Made by a program: the position numbers and the translations under genes | Shown here: positions 16,714 through 24,963 of the stretch, in pieces | Layout of the letters: each line of letters opens with the position of its first letter | Position numbering within the stretch: the stretch's first letter is position 1 | From: Candidatus Sumerlaeota bacterium | Lineage (GTDB): Bacteria; Sumerlaeota; Sumerlaeia; SLMS01; JAHLLQ01 | Length of the DNA: 64,000 nt | Direction: 5' to 3' | NCBI GenBank assembly: GCA_030156535.1 | Contig: JASGMJ010000004.1 | Coordinates: 62,001 to 126,000, forward strand | Notes under the pieces: model-generated | Seen by the model: only the letters and a program-made list of their open reading frames with translations | What the model was told of the DNA's origin: nothing | Databases searched by the model: none

Positions 16714-17813
16714 GAGTCGGCGTTCTCGGCGCGGGCCAGCTCGGCTGGATGCTCGGCCTCGCCGGGATTCCCCTCGGCTTGCGCTTTCGATTTCTTGATC
16801 CCAATCCAGACTCCCCCGCTGCCGCAGTGGGGGAACTTGTCGTGGCGGAGTATGACGACCGCAAAGCCCTGGCGCGTTTCGTCAAGGGGCTCGATGTTGT
16901 CACCTTCGAGTTTGAGAACGTCCCCGCCGCCGCGCTCAAGGCGTTCGAGGGGCACGTGATTTCCTGGCCGACCCCGCAGGCTCTTGCGGCTTCGCAGGAC
17001 CGGCTGGCAGAGAAGAGCCTCTTCGACCGTTTGAGCATTCCCACGGCACGATTCGCGGAAGTCAGTTCGTTCGAGGACCTGGGCCGCGCCGTCGCGTCCC
17101 TCGGCCTCCCGGCCGTCCTCAAGACACGGCGCTTTGGCTATGACGGCAAGGGCCAGTACGTTCTGCGCGGCATCGACGAAATCCCCGCCGCCTGGTCCGC
17201 CCTCGGCAGGCAGCCGTTGATTATCGAGAGCTTCGTGCCGTTTGAGCGCGAGCTTTCCATGATTGCCGTGCGTGCCCGCAACGGCGAGGTCGTCACTTAT
17301 CCGCTGATCGAAAACCACCATGCCGGCGGGATTCTGCGCGAATCCATCGCCCCGGCGCCCCGCGTCTCCCCCGCCATAGCCCAGGCCGCCATCGAACACG
17401 TGACACGGCTGCTTGACAAGCTGGAGTACATCGGCGTCCTGACGGTTGAGTTCTTCGAGTCCGCCGACGGCAAACTGCTCGCCAACGAGATGGCCCCGCG
17501 TGTGCACAACTCCGGGCACTGGACCATCGAAGGAAGTGCGTGCAGCCAGTTCGAGAACCACCTGCGTGCGTTGTGCGGGTTCCCGCTGGGGAGCACGGAA
17601 TGCACGGGATTCTCGCGGATGCTGAACCTGATTGGAGATATCCCCCCCGCCGACGCGGTTCTGGCCGTGCCCGGGGCGCACCTGCATGACTATGGCAAGG
17701 AGCCGAGGGAAGGGCGCAAAGTGGGGCATGTCACCGTTTGCGGGGCGACGGCCCGGGAGTGTGCCTCCCGCGCGGCAGAGATCCGGGCAAGGTGTGGCAT
17801 GCCAAAAGATTGA
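16710..17813 (+). CDS. purK: N5-carboxyaminoimidazole ribonucleotide synthase
   Basis: PurK uses ATP and bicarbonate to carboxylate AIR to N5-CAIR. The 367-aa ATP-grasp protein starts with [17 protein letters not shown]. It has TFEFENVP, an ATP-grasp lid with [12 protein letters not shown], and the metal-binding [30 protein letters not shown]. The start overlaps the purE stop (ATGA). Downstream, within 30 nt of the stop, is a promoter-like TTGACA and a palindrome that belong to metF. Confidence 0.97.
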   Translation: MRVGVLGAGQLGWMLGLAGIPLGLRFRFLDPNPDSPAAAVGELVVAEYDDRKALARFVKGLDVVTFEFENVPAAALKAFEGHVISWPTPQALAASQDRLAEKSLFDRLSIPTARFAEVSSFEDLGRAVASLGLPAVLKTRRFGYDGKGQYVLRGIDEIPAAWSALGRQPLIIESFVPFERELSMIAVRARNGEVVTYPLIENHHAGGILRESIAPAPRVSPAIAQAAIEHVTRLLDKLEYIGVLTVEFFESADGKLLANEMAPRVHNSGHWTIEGSACSQFENHLRALCGFPLGSTECTGFSRMLNLIGDIPPADAVLAVPGAHLHDYGKEPREGRKVGHVTVCGATARECASRAAEIRARCGMPKD

Positions 17814-17824
17814 AGAGATTGGGG

Positions 17825-17863
17825 TTGACAGTCGCATCCACATATCATGATACGTTGATATGT
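17825..17863 (+). promoter_or_regulatory. Promoter -35 box and palindromic operator before metF
   Basis: A perfect TTGACA (17825-17830) is followed 17 nt later by a weak -10 (TGATAC, 17848-17853). A 24-bp inverted repeat straddles this region: arms ACATATCA (17840-17847) and TGATATGT (17856-17863) are perfect, with an 8-nt spacer covering the -10. It is AT-rich in a GC-rich genome and ends 44 nt before the metF GTG. The layout fits a repressor that blocks the promoter. ArsR-family methionine-cycle regulators such as SahR bind AT-rich palindromes before metF-type genes in other bacteria; assigning one here is inference. Confidence 0.6.
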
Positions 17864-17907
17864 AACGGCGCAAGAGCGCCCAACCCGCCCCTCTCAAGGA
17901 ACTCTCC

Positions 17908-18807
17908 GTGCGATTCGACCGCTATTCCCAAGACAGCCGCCAAGGCCCCGTAATCTCTTTCGAGGTGTTTCCGCCCAAAACGGACGCGGGCCTGGAAAAG
18001 CTCCACGAGCTTCTTCCCGAACTGCTCGAACTCCGCCCGTCCTTCTTTACCGTCACCTACGGGGCGATGGGCAGCACGCAGGGCCGAACGCTGGAGATTG
18101 CGCGGACGATTCGCGAACGTCACGGGATCGACGCGGCGTGCCACTTGACGTGTGTCGGTTCCTCGCGCGCCGAACTCGATGGCTTGCTGGCTGCCATACA
18201 CGATGCGGGAGTGCGTGACATCGTGGCCCTGCGGGGAGATCCACCTCAGGGCCAGACGGATTTCGTTCCGCCGGCGGACGGCCTGGGCCACGCCAACGAA
18301 CTTGTCGCGCACATTCACAACTTCACGCAGCGGACGGGACGCGAGCGCTTCGGGATCGCCGTGGCCGGTTATCCCGAGAAGCACACCGAGGCGCCCGATC
18401 TGGCTACGGACATTCGCTTCTTGAAGCAGAAGACCGATGCCGGAGCCGACGTGGTGGTGACGCAGCTTTTCTTCGACAATCGCAACTTCTTCGCGTGGCA
18501 GCGCGACGCACGGGCAGCGGGGATTTCCCTCCCCATTATTCCCGGCCTGCTTCCCATCGTGAAGGTAAAGCAGATTAAACGCATCTCGGAAATGTGCGGC
18601 TGCGTGATTCCCGCGGAGCTGGAGGAGTTGCTGCGCGAGGCGGGCGACGACGACGAACGCGCCGAGGAGATCGGCGTGCGCCAATGCGTGGCGCAGGCCC
18701 GCGAGCTTCTGGAGAGCGGCGTGCCGGGCATTCATTTCTACGTGATGAACCGCAGTTCACACATGCGGCGCATCATGCAGGAACTGCGTCCGTTGCTGCG
18801 CGGCTAG
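17908..18807 (+). CDS. metF: Methylenetetrahydrofolate reductase
   Basis: MetF is an FAD enzyme that reduces 5,10-methylene-THF to 5-methyl-THF, the methyl donor for methionine synthase, or runs in reverse in C1 oxidation. 299 aa, normal. Motifs: SFEVFPPKT at the start with the catalytic Glu, TVTYGA, HLTCVG, DIVALRGDPP, GVAGYPEKH-type (here AVAGYPEKHTEA), and TQLFFDN. GTG 17908 has AAGGA 7 nt upstream. It is preceded by a promoter and a 24-bp palindrome, so it is probably regulated on its own. It shares the C1 pool with the corrinoid operon at 39.0-42.3 kb. Confidence 0.97.
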   Translation: MRFDRYSQDSRQGPVISFEVFPPKTDAGLEKLHELLPELLELRPSFFTVTYGAMGSTQGRTLEIARTIRERHGIDAACHLTCVGSSRAELDGLLAAIHDAGVRDIVALRGDPPQGQTDFVPPADGLGHANELVAHIHNFTQRTGRERFGIAVAGYPEKHTEAPDLATDIRFLKQKTDAGADVVVTQLFFDNRNFFAWQRDARAAGISLPIIPGLLPIVKVKQIKRISEMCGCVIPAELEELLREAGDDDERAEEIGVRQCVAQARELLESGVPGIHFYVMNRSSHMRRIMQELRPLLRG

Positions 18808-18810
18808 CTC

Positions 18811-19032
18811 TCAGTACTCTTTCTTTTTCTGCGGATCCGCCTGCTCGGCCGGAACGGTTTCGTCGACCACGTAGTGTCCGCGCGTGTCAGTCGATTCCGT
18901 GTCGGTCTTCGGCTTTTCGCCGGGGACGTAGACTTCCACAGGCTTCTCGAGGTACTTCCTGCGGCAGGCGGTGGAGAGCACCACGCAGCCGAGCAGTGCC
19001 ATTGTCATGAGGATCGCCAACGGACGTTTCAT
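18811..19032 (-). CDS. 73-aa lipoprotein
   Basis: A small lipoprotein: 22-residue signal peptide with lipobox LSTAC (Cys23), then a short hydrophilic tail (RRKYLEKPVEVYVPGEKP) rich in Lys, Glu and Asp. ATG 19032 has GGAGGTG 8 nt upstream and overlaps the stop of the YcfL-like gene by 4 nt (ATGA), so it is translationally coupled and last in the lipoprotein cluster. No family is recognised. The chain is too short for an enzyme; a structural or accessory role in the envelope complex is inference. Confidence 0.75.
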   Translation of the reverse strand: MKRPLAILMTMALLGCVVLSTACRRKYLEKPVEVYVPGEKPKTDTESTDTRGHYVVDETVPAEQADPQKKKEY

Positions 19033-19463
19033 GGTCTGCGCACCTCCACCGTGAATGTTTGCGCGGTGTTGTCGCGCGACATGGTGCGGATGGTCTGAAT
19101 CTGCTGGGGAGCAAAGAAGATCGGCTCCCACTCGGTTTCGTCGCCAATTCCAAGGCCAAGCGAGTTCTTGAAGACGGTGCGCACTTCAACGGTGAGGGGC
19201 TTGCGCGTGGAGTTGCGGATGTTGGCCATCACAACGAGGCGGCCGTCGGCCTGGCGTTCTGCGGCGGCAATGTCTGCGGCAACGCGGTTGCGCAAGTCGT
19301 AGTCGAGAATGTTGACGGGCATCGTGGCGGCCTTGATCGCCTTGTCGTCAACGCGGGCATAGCTTGGCGCCTTGGATCTGCACGCCGTTGCGAAGGTGGC
19401 GATGGCGGCAAGGAACAGGGCCATCGCGGCGAGCCGTCTTGCGGGGAACAATGTTTTCATCAT
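19029..19463 (-). CDS. YcfL-like (DUF1425) lipoprotein
   Basis: 144 aa. AAGGAG lies just upstream of two adjacent ATGs (19463, 19460). The signal peptide ends in FATAC, a lipobox. The C-terminal half is a beta-rich domain similar to YcfL/DUF1425 (RLVVMANIRNSTRKPLTVEV, then TEWEPIFFAPQQIQTI). In E. coli ycfL sits directly upstream of lpoB; here the LpoB-like gene is two genes upstream in the same transcript. This conserved pairing supports the assignment more than the sequence alone. Likely periplasm-facing and membrane-anchored. Confidence 0.72.
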   Translation of the reverse strand: MMKTLFPARRLAAMALFLAAIATFATACRSKAPSYARVDDKAIKAATMPVNILDYDLRNRVAADIAAAERQADGRLVVMANIRNSTRKPLTVEVRTVFKNSLGLGIGDETEWEPIFFAPQQIQTIRTMSRDNTAQTFTVEVRRP

Positions 19464-19478
19464 CGTACTCCTTTCCAC

Positions 19479-20846
19479 TCAGTAGGTTGCTGTCGGGAGG
19501 GGTTCCGCGGCTGGTTCGGCCGCCGTCACGGCGGCGCCGGGCGGCAGACAGGCAAAGGGACCAGGGTACTCGATGGCGAGCACCACACAGAGCTCGTTTT
19601 CTTCAAGATGAAGGGTCTGGATCAAGGCAGTCTCCTTCTTCACGGCCCCGCCTCCCGGGAAAACGATCTCGACGGGAATCTCTCCGGCGGGATACGCGGT
19701 GCGATACATGCCAAGCGCGTCCGGCAGATTCCCCCAGTAGCGCGTGTCCGCCTCAGGTTGCACGGTGGAGGCAACTCCGTAGCTCGCAATGCCCAGCAGG
19801 GTCAGGAGGGCACCGGCGGCCACCACGTCCTTGTTATGCCCTTCCAGACCCGCTCCCATGGCCCAGACCCCCAGATGCGTGGAGACCTCGCCCGCGTCTT
19901 CGGCGGTTCCCTTGAACTGGGCCTGACGGCCCAGAATGCGGTCGAGTTCGCGTCCGCCCCGCGTCACCGCCTGATAGTAAACCGAGTCCACAGTGCGCAC
20001 GAGTTCCGGTTGCCTGCTTCCCACCCGCACCTTGGGCGGCCCGGCGACTCCCCCGCCGGGTTCGATGCCGATGTATTCGCCGAATCGTCCCACTCCGACT
20101 TTCCGAGGCGCGTACCCTTGGAGAGTCAGCACCAGCAGGTTGTCCTGCCGGGTGAAGTCGGGCAATTCGGCAAACCCCGCCAGGCGGGATTTGCCTCCGA
20201 TTCCAAGGGGTGCCGACAACGCCTCGTAGGACTCCGCAAAGCGTGAGTAAGTTCCCGCAGCGCGCTTGAAGGCATCGTCGGCGGAGCTTGCATCGCCGAG
20301 CCGGACTTCGCAGACGCCAATCAGATAGTCGAACAGCGCCCAGTCCGCCTTGTGCTGTTCGTCCTCCGCGAAGGCATCCATGAAAGCCGCACTGCGAAAG
20401 CACGCCCGCGCGTTGTCCCACTCGCGATCCTGCATGTACAGAACGCCGCGAAGGAAGTACGTCATCGAGCGCTCGTAAGGGTCGCCCTTGAAGATCTTCG
20501 AGTTTTCCTTGTAGAAGGCGGAACGGGCGAGTCTGGCCTGCTCGCTGTCGCCGTAGATGACTTCGATCTGCACGATCGCCTCGTCGAGCGCCATCGTGGC
20601 GAGATCGCGGTCGCCAAGATACAGGGCATCAACTGCGAGCTCCTGGAGATTCAGGACCCAGTTGCGGACGCCTTCGGTCCGCATCTTTTCGAAGCGCGGC
20701 GCCAGAGGCTCGGGAGGCTCCACCATCTCGAAGCCTGGCGGCAGCGAGGGCCCCGGTTGTGTGGCGCAAGCCGCGAGAAGGAGCAGCATGGCAGCAGCAA
20801 CCGCCAGGAAACGGTAACGCGCTTTCCCGCCCCGGGGAATCTTCAT
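19479..20846 (-). CDS. COG3014-like lipoprotein with TPR-like repeats
   Basis: 455 aa. ATG 20846 gives a signal peptide ending LLAACA with a lipobox Cys; a TTG at 20876 is the alternative. The N-terminal half is helical and TPR-like (ALYLGDRDLATMALDEAIVQ, YFLRGVLYMQDREWDNARAC). A mixed region follows with YAPRKVGVGRFGEY and a hydrophobic stretch (AAGALLTLLGIASYGVAS). Proteins of this type (COG3014, from memory) neighbour lpoB- and ycfL-like genes in several bacteria, as here. It lies 37 nt after the LpoB-like gene and 15 nt before the YcfL-like gene. Function unknown; the context points to envelope assembly. Confidence 0.72.
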   Translation of the reverse strand: MKIPRGGKARYRFLAVAAAMLLLLAACATQPGPSLPPGFEMVEPPEPLAPRFEKMRTEGVRNWVLNLQELAVDALYLGDRDLATMALDEAIVQIEVIYGDSEQARLARSAFYKENSKIFKGDPYERSMTYFLRGVLYMQDREWDNARACFRSAAFMDAFAEDEQHKADWALFDYLIGVCEVRLGDASSADDAFKRAAGTYSRFAESYEALSAPLGIGGKSRLAGFAELPDFTRQDNLLVLTLQGYAPRKVGVGRFGEYIGIEPGGGVAGPPKVRVGSRQPELVRTVDSVYYQAVTRGGRELDRILGRQAQFKGTAEDAGEVSTHLGVWAMGAGLEGHNKDVVAAGALLTLLGIASYGVASTVQPEADTRYWGNLPDALGMYRTAYPAGEIPVEIVFPGGGAVKKETALIQTLHLEENELCVVLAIEYPGPFACLPPGAAVTAAEPAAEPLPTATY

Positions 20847-20883
20847 CGTCGAATCGGCCGTAGGAGAATAGCTCAACTTCGCG

Positions 20884-21498
20884 TCATCGGTAAATGACGT
20901 CGTCTTTTCCTTCTTTCTTTACGTCCATGACGTCCTGCCAGAGGACGATGGAGCTTTCGGCGTCGATCAGACGGAAGGCGTAAACAGCGTACTCCGCCTG
21001 ACCTTTACTGCTGGCCCAGGACTGCCCGTCCACGCGCCCCTTGAGGAAATAATCAACACCGGCGAGCGCACGCGTGCGGCGCGTGGGATCGTAATCGAGA
21101 TCGCCCTCGCGCTTGCCCTGACGCTCGGCCTCCACGTCGTCGAGAATATCACGGGCGACGAAACGCAACCGTCCGTTGGCCGCCTTGTTGAGTTCGGCTT
21201 CGAGCAGCGTCGTGAAGATGTCCTTGTTGAAGGGGAAGCGCGAATTGTTCTCCATCGGCAGCATCGCGATGGTGGGCGGGTAATCTGATGCCGCGATGGT
21301 CGGATCGGCCAGAAGCGAGCGGACCATCAGTTCCGCCACACGGCGCGCGTCCTGACTCTCCGGCCCGAGCGAGCGCACGACGCCCGCCTTGCCGGGATCA
21401 ACGTCACGAATCTCGAATGACTCCTTCTTGCAGCCAATGGAAAGGACCACAATCGCGAGGGCGAAGACAGTTGGAAGTGACCGGCGCTGAAGTTTCAT
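20884..21498 (-). CDS. LpoB-like penicillin-binding protein activator
   Basis: 204 aa. Start at ATG 21498, giving a signal peptide with lipobox VLSIGC. The mature domain matches the LpoB/COG3417 fold: PTIAMLPMENNSRFPFN, FTTLLEAELNKAANGRLRFVARD, GVDYFLKGRVDGQ, and a C-terminal SIVLWQDVMDVKKEG. In E. coli LpoB is an outer-membrane lipoprotein that switches on PBP1b. It heads a four-gene minus-strand run with the COG3014-like and YcfL-like lipoproteins and a 73-aa lipoprotein. The PBP partner is not in this window. Confidence 0.83.
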   Translation of the reverse strand: MKLQRRSLPTVFALAIVVLSIGCKKESFEIRDVDPGKAGVVRSLGPESQDARRVAELMVRSLLADPTIAASDYPPTIAMLPMENNSRFPFNKDIFTTLLEAELNKAANGRLRFVARDILDDVEAERQGKREGDLDYDPTRRTRALAGVDYFLKGRVDGQSWASSKGQAEYAVYAFRLIDAESSIVLWQDVMDVKKEGKDDVIYR

Positions 21499-21588
21499 GG
21501 GTATCCACTCTCTTGGTTGGGAACTCTGCCCGGTGAATCTGGAAGCGGGCAGTCCGGGCGGCAACGTGAAATGCTCGGACTCGCCCCT

Positions 21589-22467
21589 TCAGACACCGGT
21601 CGCGGAAGGCTTGTTCCCGCCCCCGCCTGGCAGGCACACGCGCACGGCCGTTCCGTCCTGCTCCCATTGCCCGGCGGCCCGCGCGGCCGAGCGCACATCC
21701 GGAAAAACCGCGAAGCACGCCGCGCCGCTGCCACTGAGCTGCGCATCAAGAGGATTGAGGGCACGCAGCTTGGCGAGCGTTTCCGAAACCGATGGATAGG
21801 CGGAACAAACAGGGCGTTCAAAGGTGTTGTGCAGGGGCGGCAGGTCGGCTTCTCCAACGACCCACTTCCTCAGCGCGGGCCAATCCGTCTGCGCGCCAAG
21901 GTCGCGCGGCTCCAGCGCCCCGAACGCGCGCGCCGTCGAAACGGAAACCGGCGGCACGGCCACGAGCAGGGCGTAGTCGCGCTTGCAGACAAGGGGCTCA
22001 AGATTCTCTCCGCGACCGGTGGCGTGCGCCGTGCCTCCGCGAATGAAGAACGCGCAGTCGCTGCCGAGTGACGCCGCGATGGTCTCAAGTTCGTCCTGAG
22101 GAAGATCCAACCCGTGGGAAGCGGCGAGCACTCGCAGTGTTGCCGCTGCGTCGGAGCTTCCCCCGCCAAGCCCCGCGCCCGAGGGGACATTCTTCGTCAG
22201 TACCACGTGCAACGGCGGAAGGCTCCCGGGGCATCTCGCACGCAGAGCCGCCACCGCACGGCGAACGAGGTTCGTTGCATCCGTGGGGATTCCGGAGGCG
22301 AAGGGGCCATCGACGCGAAAAGAATCCGTTTCGGCCGGCGCGAAGCAGAGCTCATCGCACCAGCCGATTTCCTGGAAGATCGTCTCCAGATCGTGAAAGC
22401 CATCGGGACGCCGGCGCAAAACGTCGAGCGAGAGGTTGATCTTCGCGGGAGCAGTGGCGCGAATCAT
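21589..22467 (-). CDS. ispE: 4-diphosphocytidyl-2-C-methyl-D-erythritol kinase
   Basis: IspE phosphorylates CDP-ME in the MEP (non-mevalonate) isoprenoid pathway. 292 aa, GHMP-kinase fold: PAKINLSLDVLRRRPDGFHDLETI at the start, the ATP loop NVPSGAGLGGGSSDAAATL, and the C-terminal LSGSGAACFAVF. The frame is open far upstream, but ATG 22467 overlaps the stop of the WaaE-like gene by 4 nt (ATGA) and fits the family start. So ispE is coupled to an envelope-glycan gene. The end has a short Gly-rich tail. Confidence 0.96.
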   Translation of the reverse strand: MIRATAPAKINLSLDVLRRRPDGFHDLETIFQEIGWCDELCFAPAETDSFRVDGPFASGIPTDATNLVRRAVAALRARCPGSLPPLHVVLTKNVPSGAGLGGGSSDAAATLRVLAASHGLDLPQDELETIAASLGSDCAFFIRGGTAHATGRGENLEPLVCKRDYALLVAVPPVSVSTARAFGALEPRDLGAQTDWPALRKWVVGEADLPPLHNTFERPVCSAYPSVSETLAKLRALNPLDAQLSGSGAACFAVFPDVRSAARAAGQWEQDGTAVRVCLPGGGGNKPSATGV

Positions 22468-23279
22468 GTCTTGCCGGGCGGCTGGGGGGAATCCGTGGAA
22501 GCGCGGCGTTCGAGTTGTTTGCTCATCGCATAGCCGTACTTCAGCAGCACCGAGTACGCCGCCATCGCGCAAATCAGAAAGCCAATCTTTCCGTCGCGAT
22601 AGCCGCGAAAGAGAACGAACTGGCGGAAGAAGCGCCACACCGGCCGGACAAGCAGATGGCGCCAACCCACATGCGGCGTCTTCTGCAACCGGTCCTCCCC
22701 CGCCCAACCCACGTACCGGAAATACTTGCGCAGGTAGTGTTCGAAATTCTCGTAAGTGAAGTGAAGGAGTTTGCCGCGCAGCTGTCCGATGGTGGCGGGC
22801 TTGCCGTCTTCGAAGATCACGTCCGCATGGACGTGGCGTTCCTGATAGCGGCCACGGTCGCGGCGGAAGAGGCGCAGGACGTCGTCGCGCTGCCAGCCGC
22901 AGCCCCGAATGGGTTTCCCCATGAAGTGATTCAGGCGCGAGATGCGGTAGCCGTCGCCGGGACCATCGTTTTGCAGGACGTCCTGGATTTCGCGTGCGAG
23001 TTCCGGCGTGACGCGCTCGTCGGCGTCCACGACGAGCACCCACTCGTGCGACATCTGCGGGATCGCCCAGTTTTTCTGGGAGGCGGAATTCTGGTACGCG
23101 CGTTTGAGAACGCGGTCGGCCTGCTCGTTCGCGATCTCTTCCGTGCGATCGCTGCTGGCCTCGTCGAGCACGACAACAACCTCGTCGGCAAAGCGCGCCG
23201 AGGCAATGCACGCAGCAATGTTCTTCTCTTCGTTTCCTGCCGGAATCAGAACCGACAGCCGCGCCCTTGGTGTGCTCAT
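22464..23279 (-). CDS. WaaE-like family 2 glycosyltransferase (LPS core type)
   Basis: 271 aa. GT-A fold: LSVLIPAGNEEKNIAACI at the N-terminus, VVVLDEASSDRTEEIA, the metal-binding VLVVDADERVTPEL, then the WaaE/KdtX-family stretch GCGWQRDDVLRLFRRDRGRY and HVHADVIF. The C-terminal region has hydrophobic helices (FLICAMAAYSVLLKYGYA) that attach it to the inner membrane. Proteins of this family add a hexose to the LPS inner core. The stop overlaps ispE and the start overlaps the small membrane protein gene, each by 4 nt. Acceptor and sugar not readable. Confidence 0.88.
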   Translation of the reverse strand: MSTPRARLSVLIPAGNEEKNIAACIASARFADEVVVVLDEASSDRTEEIANEQADRVLKRAYQNSASQKNWAIPQMSHEWVLVVDADERVTPELAREIQDVLQNDGPGDGYRISRLNHFMGKPIRGCGWQRDDVLRLFRRDRGRYQERHVHADVIFEDGKPATIGQLRGKLLHFTYENFEHYLRKYFRYVGWAGEDRLQKTPHVGWRHLLVRPVWRFFRQFVLFRGYRDGKIGFLICAMAAYSVLLKYGYAMSKQLERRASTDSPQPPGKT

Positions 23280-23464
23280 TTATGGGACCCCTGGCTCGGA
23301 GATGCGGAGGGAATCGGAATCACCGTGGGCTGGGGATCGCGCACCGTGACGTACATCAGCGTCAGGCAAATCCCCACGGAAATTCCCATCAGGAAAACGG
23401 CGATCAGCCGGAGATTCGAGGATGGCGGAGGGACGTTCTGCATCTCTGACGTTTCACTGCCCAT
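23276..23464 (-). CDS. 62-aa single-pass membrane protein
   Basis: A small protein with a short polar N-terminus, one membrane helix (RLIAVFLMGISVGICLTLMYV) and a Pro/Ser-rich tail. Its stop overlaps the start of the WaaE-like gene by 4 nt (ATGA), which is the main evidence that it is real. It may help localise or assemble the downstream transferase. No family recognised. Confidence 0.6.
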   Translation of the reverse strand: MGSETSEMQNVPPPSSNLRLIAVFLMGISVGICLTLMYVTVRDPQPTVIPIPSASPSQGSHK

Positions 23465-23543
23465 GTGGAGAGAGCCTTGAAGCCACTTTCCCGTGCGACC
23501 CTTGTCGATAAGCGCGAGAGCGGCAACGGCGATTTCGCCTCTC

Positions 23544-24518
23544 TCACTGATTGGTGGGATGAAGGGTTATCAGGGTGATTTCCGGCCGGCAATTCCAGCG
23601 CATATGCAGCGCACTGGTTCCCACCCCGCGGCTGATAAAAACCGTGGTGTGCGCTGCCTGGGCGACTCCGGCGGAGTATCTGGTGCTCCCACCGGAGAAC
23701 AACGCCACGGGACGGTTGAACGGCCGAATCTGCCCGCCGTGCGTGTGCCCTGAAAGCTGGAGCGCAACATCGTGCCGCCGGGTCAGGAGATCAGCCACCA
23801 GGGGATTGTGCGAGAGCAGGATGCGCGGGTAGCCGGAAGGGGCTCCGGCAAAGGCGCGCGTGGGATCGGCAAGGCCTTCCCACAAGTCCGCAACGCCGCC
23901 GAACAGGATGCCGGCCTCCTCCTGCTCGCGGGGCACAACGGGGCCACGATGCCGCACCGGGTGGACGAGCAGGTGCTCGTTCTCAAGCAGCCTGACTCCG
24001 GCACTCTCGCAGGCCCGCCGAAACGCTTCGTCTCCACAGCGGTAGTCGTGGTTCCCGCGGGTCGCCAGCAAGCCGTCGGGGGCCTGGAGTCCCGAGAGCA
24101 ACTCGAAGCACCCATGCACGCGTCCGGCGTCGTGCGTCACGAAGTCGCCCGTCAAAACCACGAGATCGGGGTCCAGCGCGTTCGCAAGGTCCACGACGCG
24201 TGTGAGAAAGCCGCGCCCGGCCACGAGGTTATAGTGGATGTCTGTTAGATGAACAATGCGGTAGCCATCGAGCGCACGATGCAGACCGGGGAGTTGGAAT
24301 TCAACGTGGGTGCGTTCGATCAGGCGTGGCTCGATCACGGCCGCATAGCCGACACCAACGCCGAGGCCCTTGAGGACACGGGTACCTTGGGCGCGAAGGT
24401 AGTGACGCCCGGCCAGATGGACAGTGATGCGCGAGACAAACCGTGTTGTTGCGCCGCGCCAGCGTCTCCTCCGGACGCCAGGAAGCGCACGGGAGCGTTG
24501 GCTCTCGGCGGCACTCAT
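23544..24518 (-). CDS. Calcineurin-like metallophosphoesterase, YkuE/YaeI type
   Basis: 324 aa. The five metallophosphatase motifs are present: IVHLTDIHYN (D-x-H), VVLTGDFVTHDAG (GD), ATRGNHDYRCGD (GNHD), ILLSHNPLV (H) and LSGHTHGGQI (GHTH). This form, with an N-terminal hydrophobic or basic segment and GHTHGGQI, is the YkuE/YaeI group, often linked to membrane or UDP-sugar-lipid phosphoester cleavage. There is no clear membrane helix at the start (basic, Arg-rich N-terminus), so anchoring is uncertain. It begins 3 nt after the PilZ gene. Substrate unknown. Confidence 0.88.
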   Translation of the reverse strand: MSAAESQRSRALPGVRRRRWRGATTRFVSRITVHLAGRHYLRAQGTRVLKGLGVGVGYAAVIEPRLIERTHVEFQLPGLHRALDGYRIVHLTDIHYNLVAGRGFLTRVVDLANALDPDLVVLTGDFVTHDAGRVHGCFELLSGLQAPDGLLATRGNHDYRCGDEAFRRACESAGVRLLENEHLLVHPVRHRGPVVPREQEEAGILFGGVADLWEGLADPTRAFAGAPSGYPRILLSHNPLVADLLTRRHDVALQLSGHTHGGQIRPFNRPVALFSGGSTRYSAGVAQAAHTTVFISRGVGTSALHMRWNCRPEITLITLHPTNQ

Positions 24519-24521
24519 CGG

Positions 24522-24947
24522 CTACTCTCCGCCCCCCTGTTGCTGACTGCGAATCAGGGCCTGCAAATGGCGAAGAGGACCCTCGTCCAGAAGCGAAAGA
24601 AGAATCCCGACGGAGAGTTCGCCCGTCCGGGCATTGCTATCGTCGTTCTCGGGAGAGAAACCGAGCCACACGATCTGGCCGTCCACGCGCAGCCGTTCGG
24701 CTCCGCCATGCAATTCCACGGAAACACCGATGCACTCGCCCTTTTCGAGATGACGGAACCACTTTTCATAGCGCTGCGCCTCGAAGCCGGGGATCTGGAT
24801 GCGCAGACCATGCTCGGTGATGTTGAACGTCTGCCCTTCAAGAGGCTGCGGGAGCATCGTCCACGAAGGCGAACGTGGCTCCAGAGTGCAGTCATTCAGG
24901 AGGGCAACGCGGGGCTCTTCGCGGCGGTTGGAGGGTGTGTCGTTCAT
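24522..24947 (-). CDS. PilZ-domain protein
   Basis: 141 aa. ATG 24947 is chosen; the frame is open further up without support. It has the two c-di-GMP contacts of PilZ domains: an arginine motif near the N-terminus (NRREEPRVALL) and, 35 residues later, an N-x-T/S-x-x-G-like element (FNITEHGLRI). The beta-barrel continues with GVSVELHGGAERLRVDGQIVW. It lies between the YhaM-like gene (16 nt) and the metallophosphoesterase gene (3 nt). No GGDEF/EAL protein is in the window. The second motif is degenerate (T for S), so ligand binding needs testing. Confidence 0.7.
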   Translation of the reverse strand: MNDTPSNRREEPRVALLNDCTLEPRSPSWTMLPQPLEGQTFNITEHGLRIQIPGFEAQRYEKWFRHLEKGECIGVSVELHGGAERLRVDGQIVWLGFSPENDDSNARTGELSVGILLSLLDEGPLRHLQALIRSQQQGGGE

Positions 24948-24963
24948 GCGAGGGTCCTGTGCC

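Noticed and set aside
22515..23480. Long plus-strand open frames antisense to ispE, the WaaE-like gene and other minus-strand genes
   Set aside because: High-GC shadow frames; the opposite strand carries clear family motifs with overlapping start/stop pairs.
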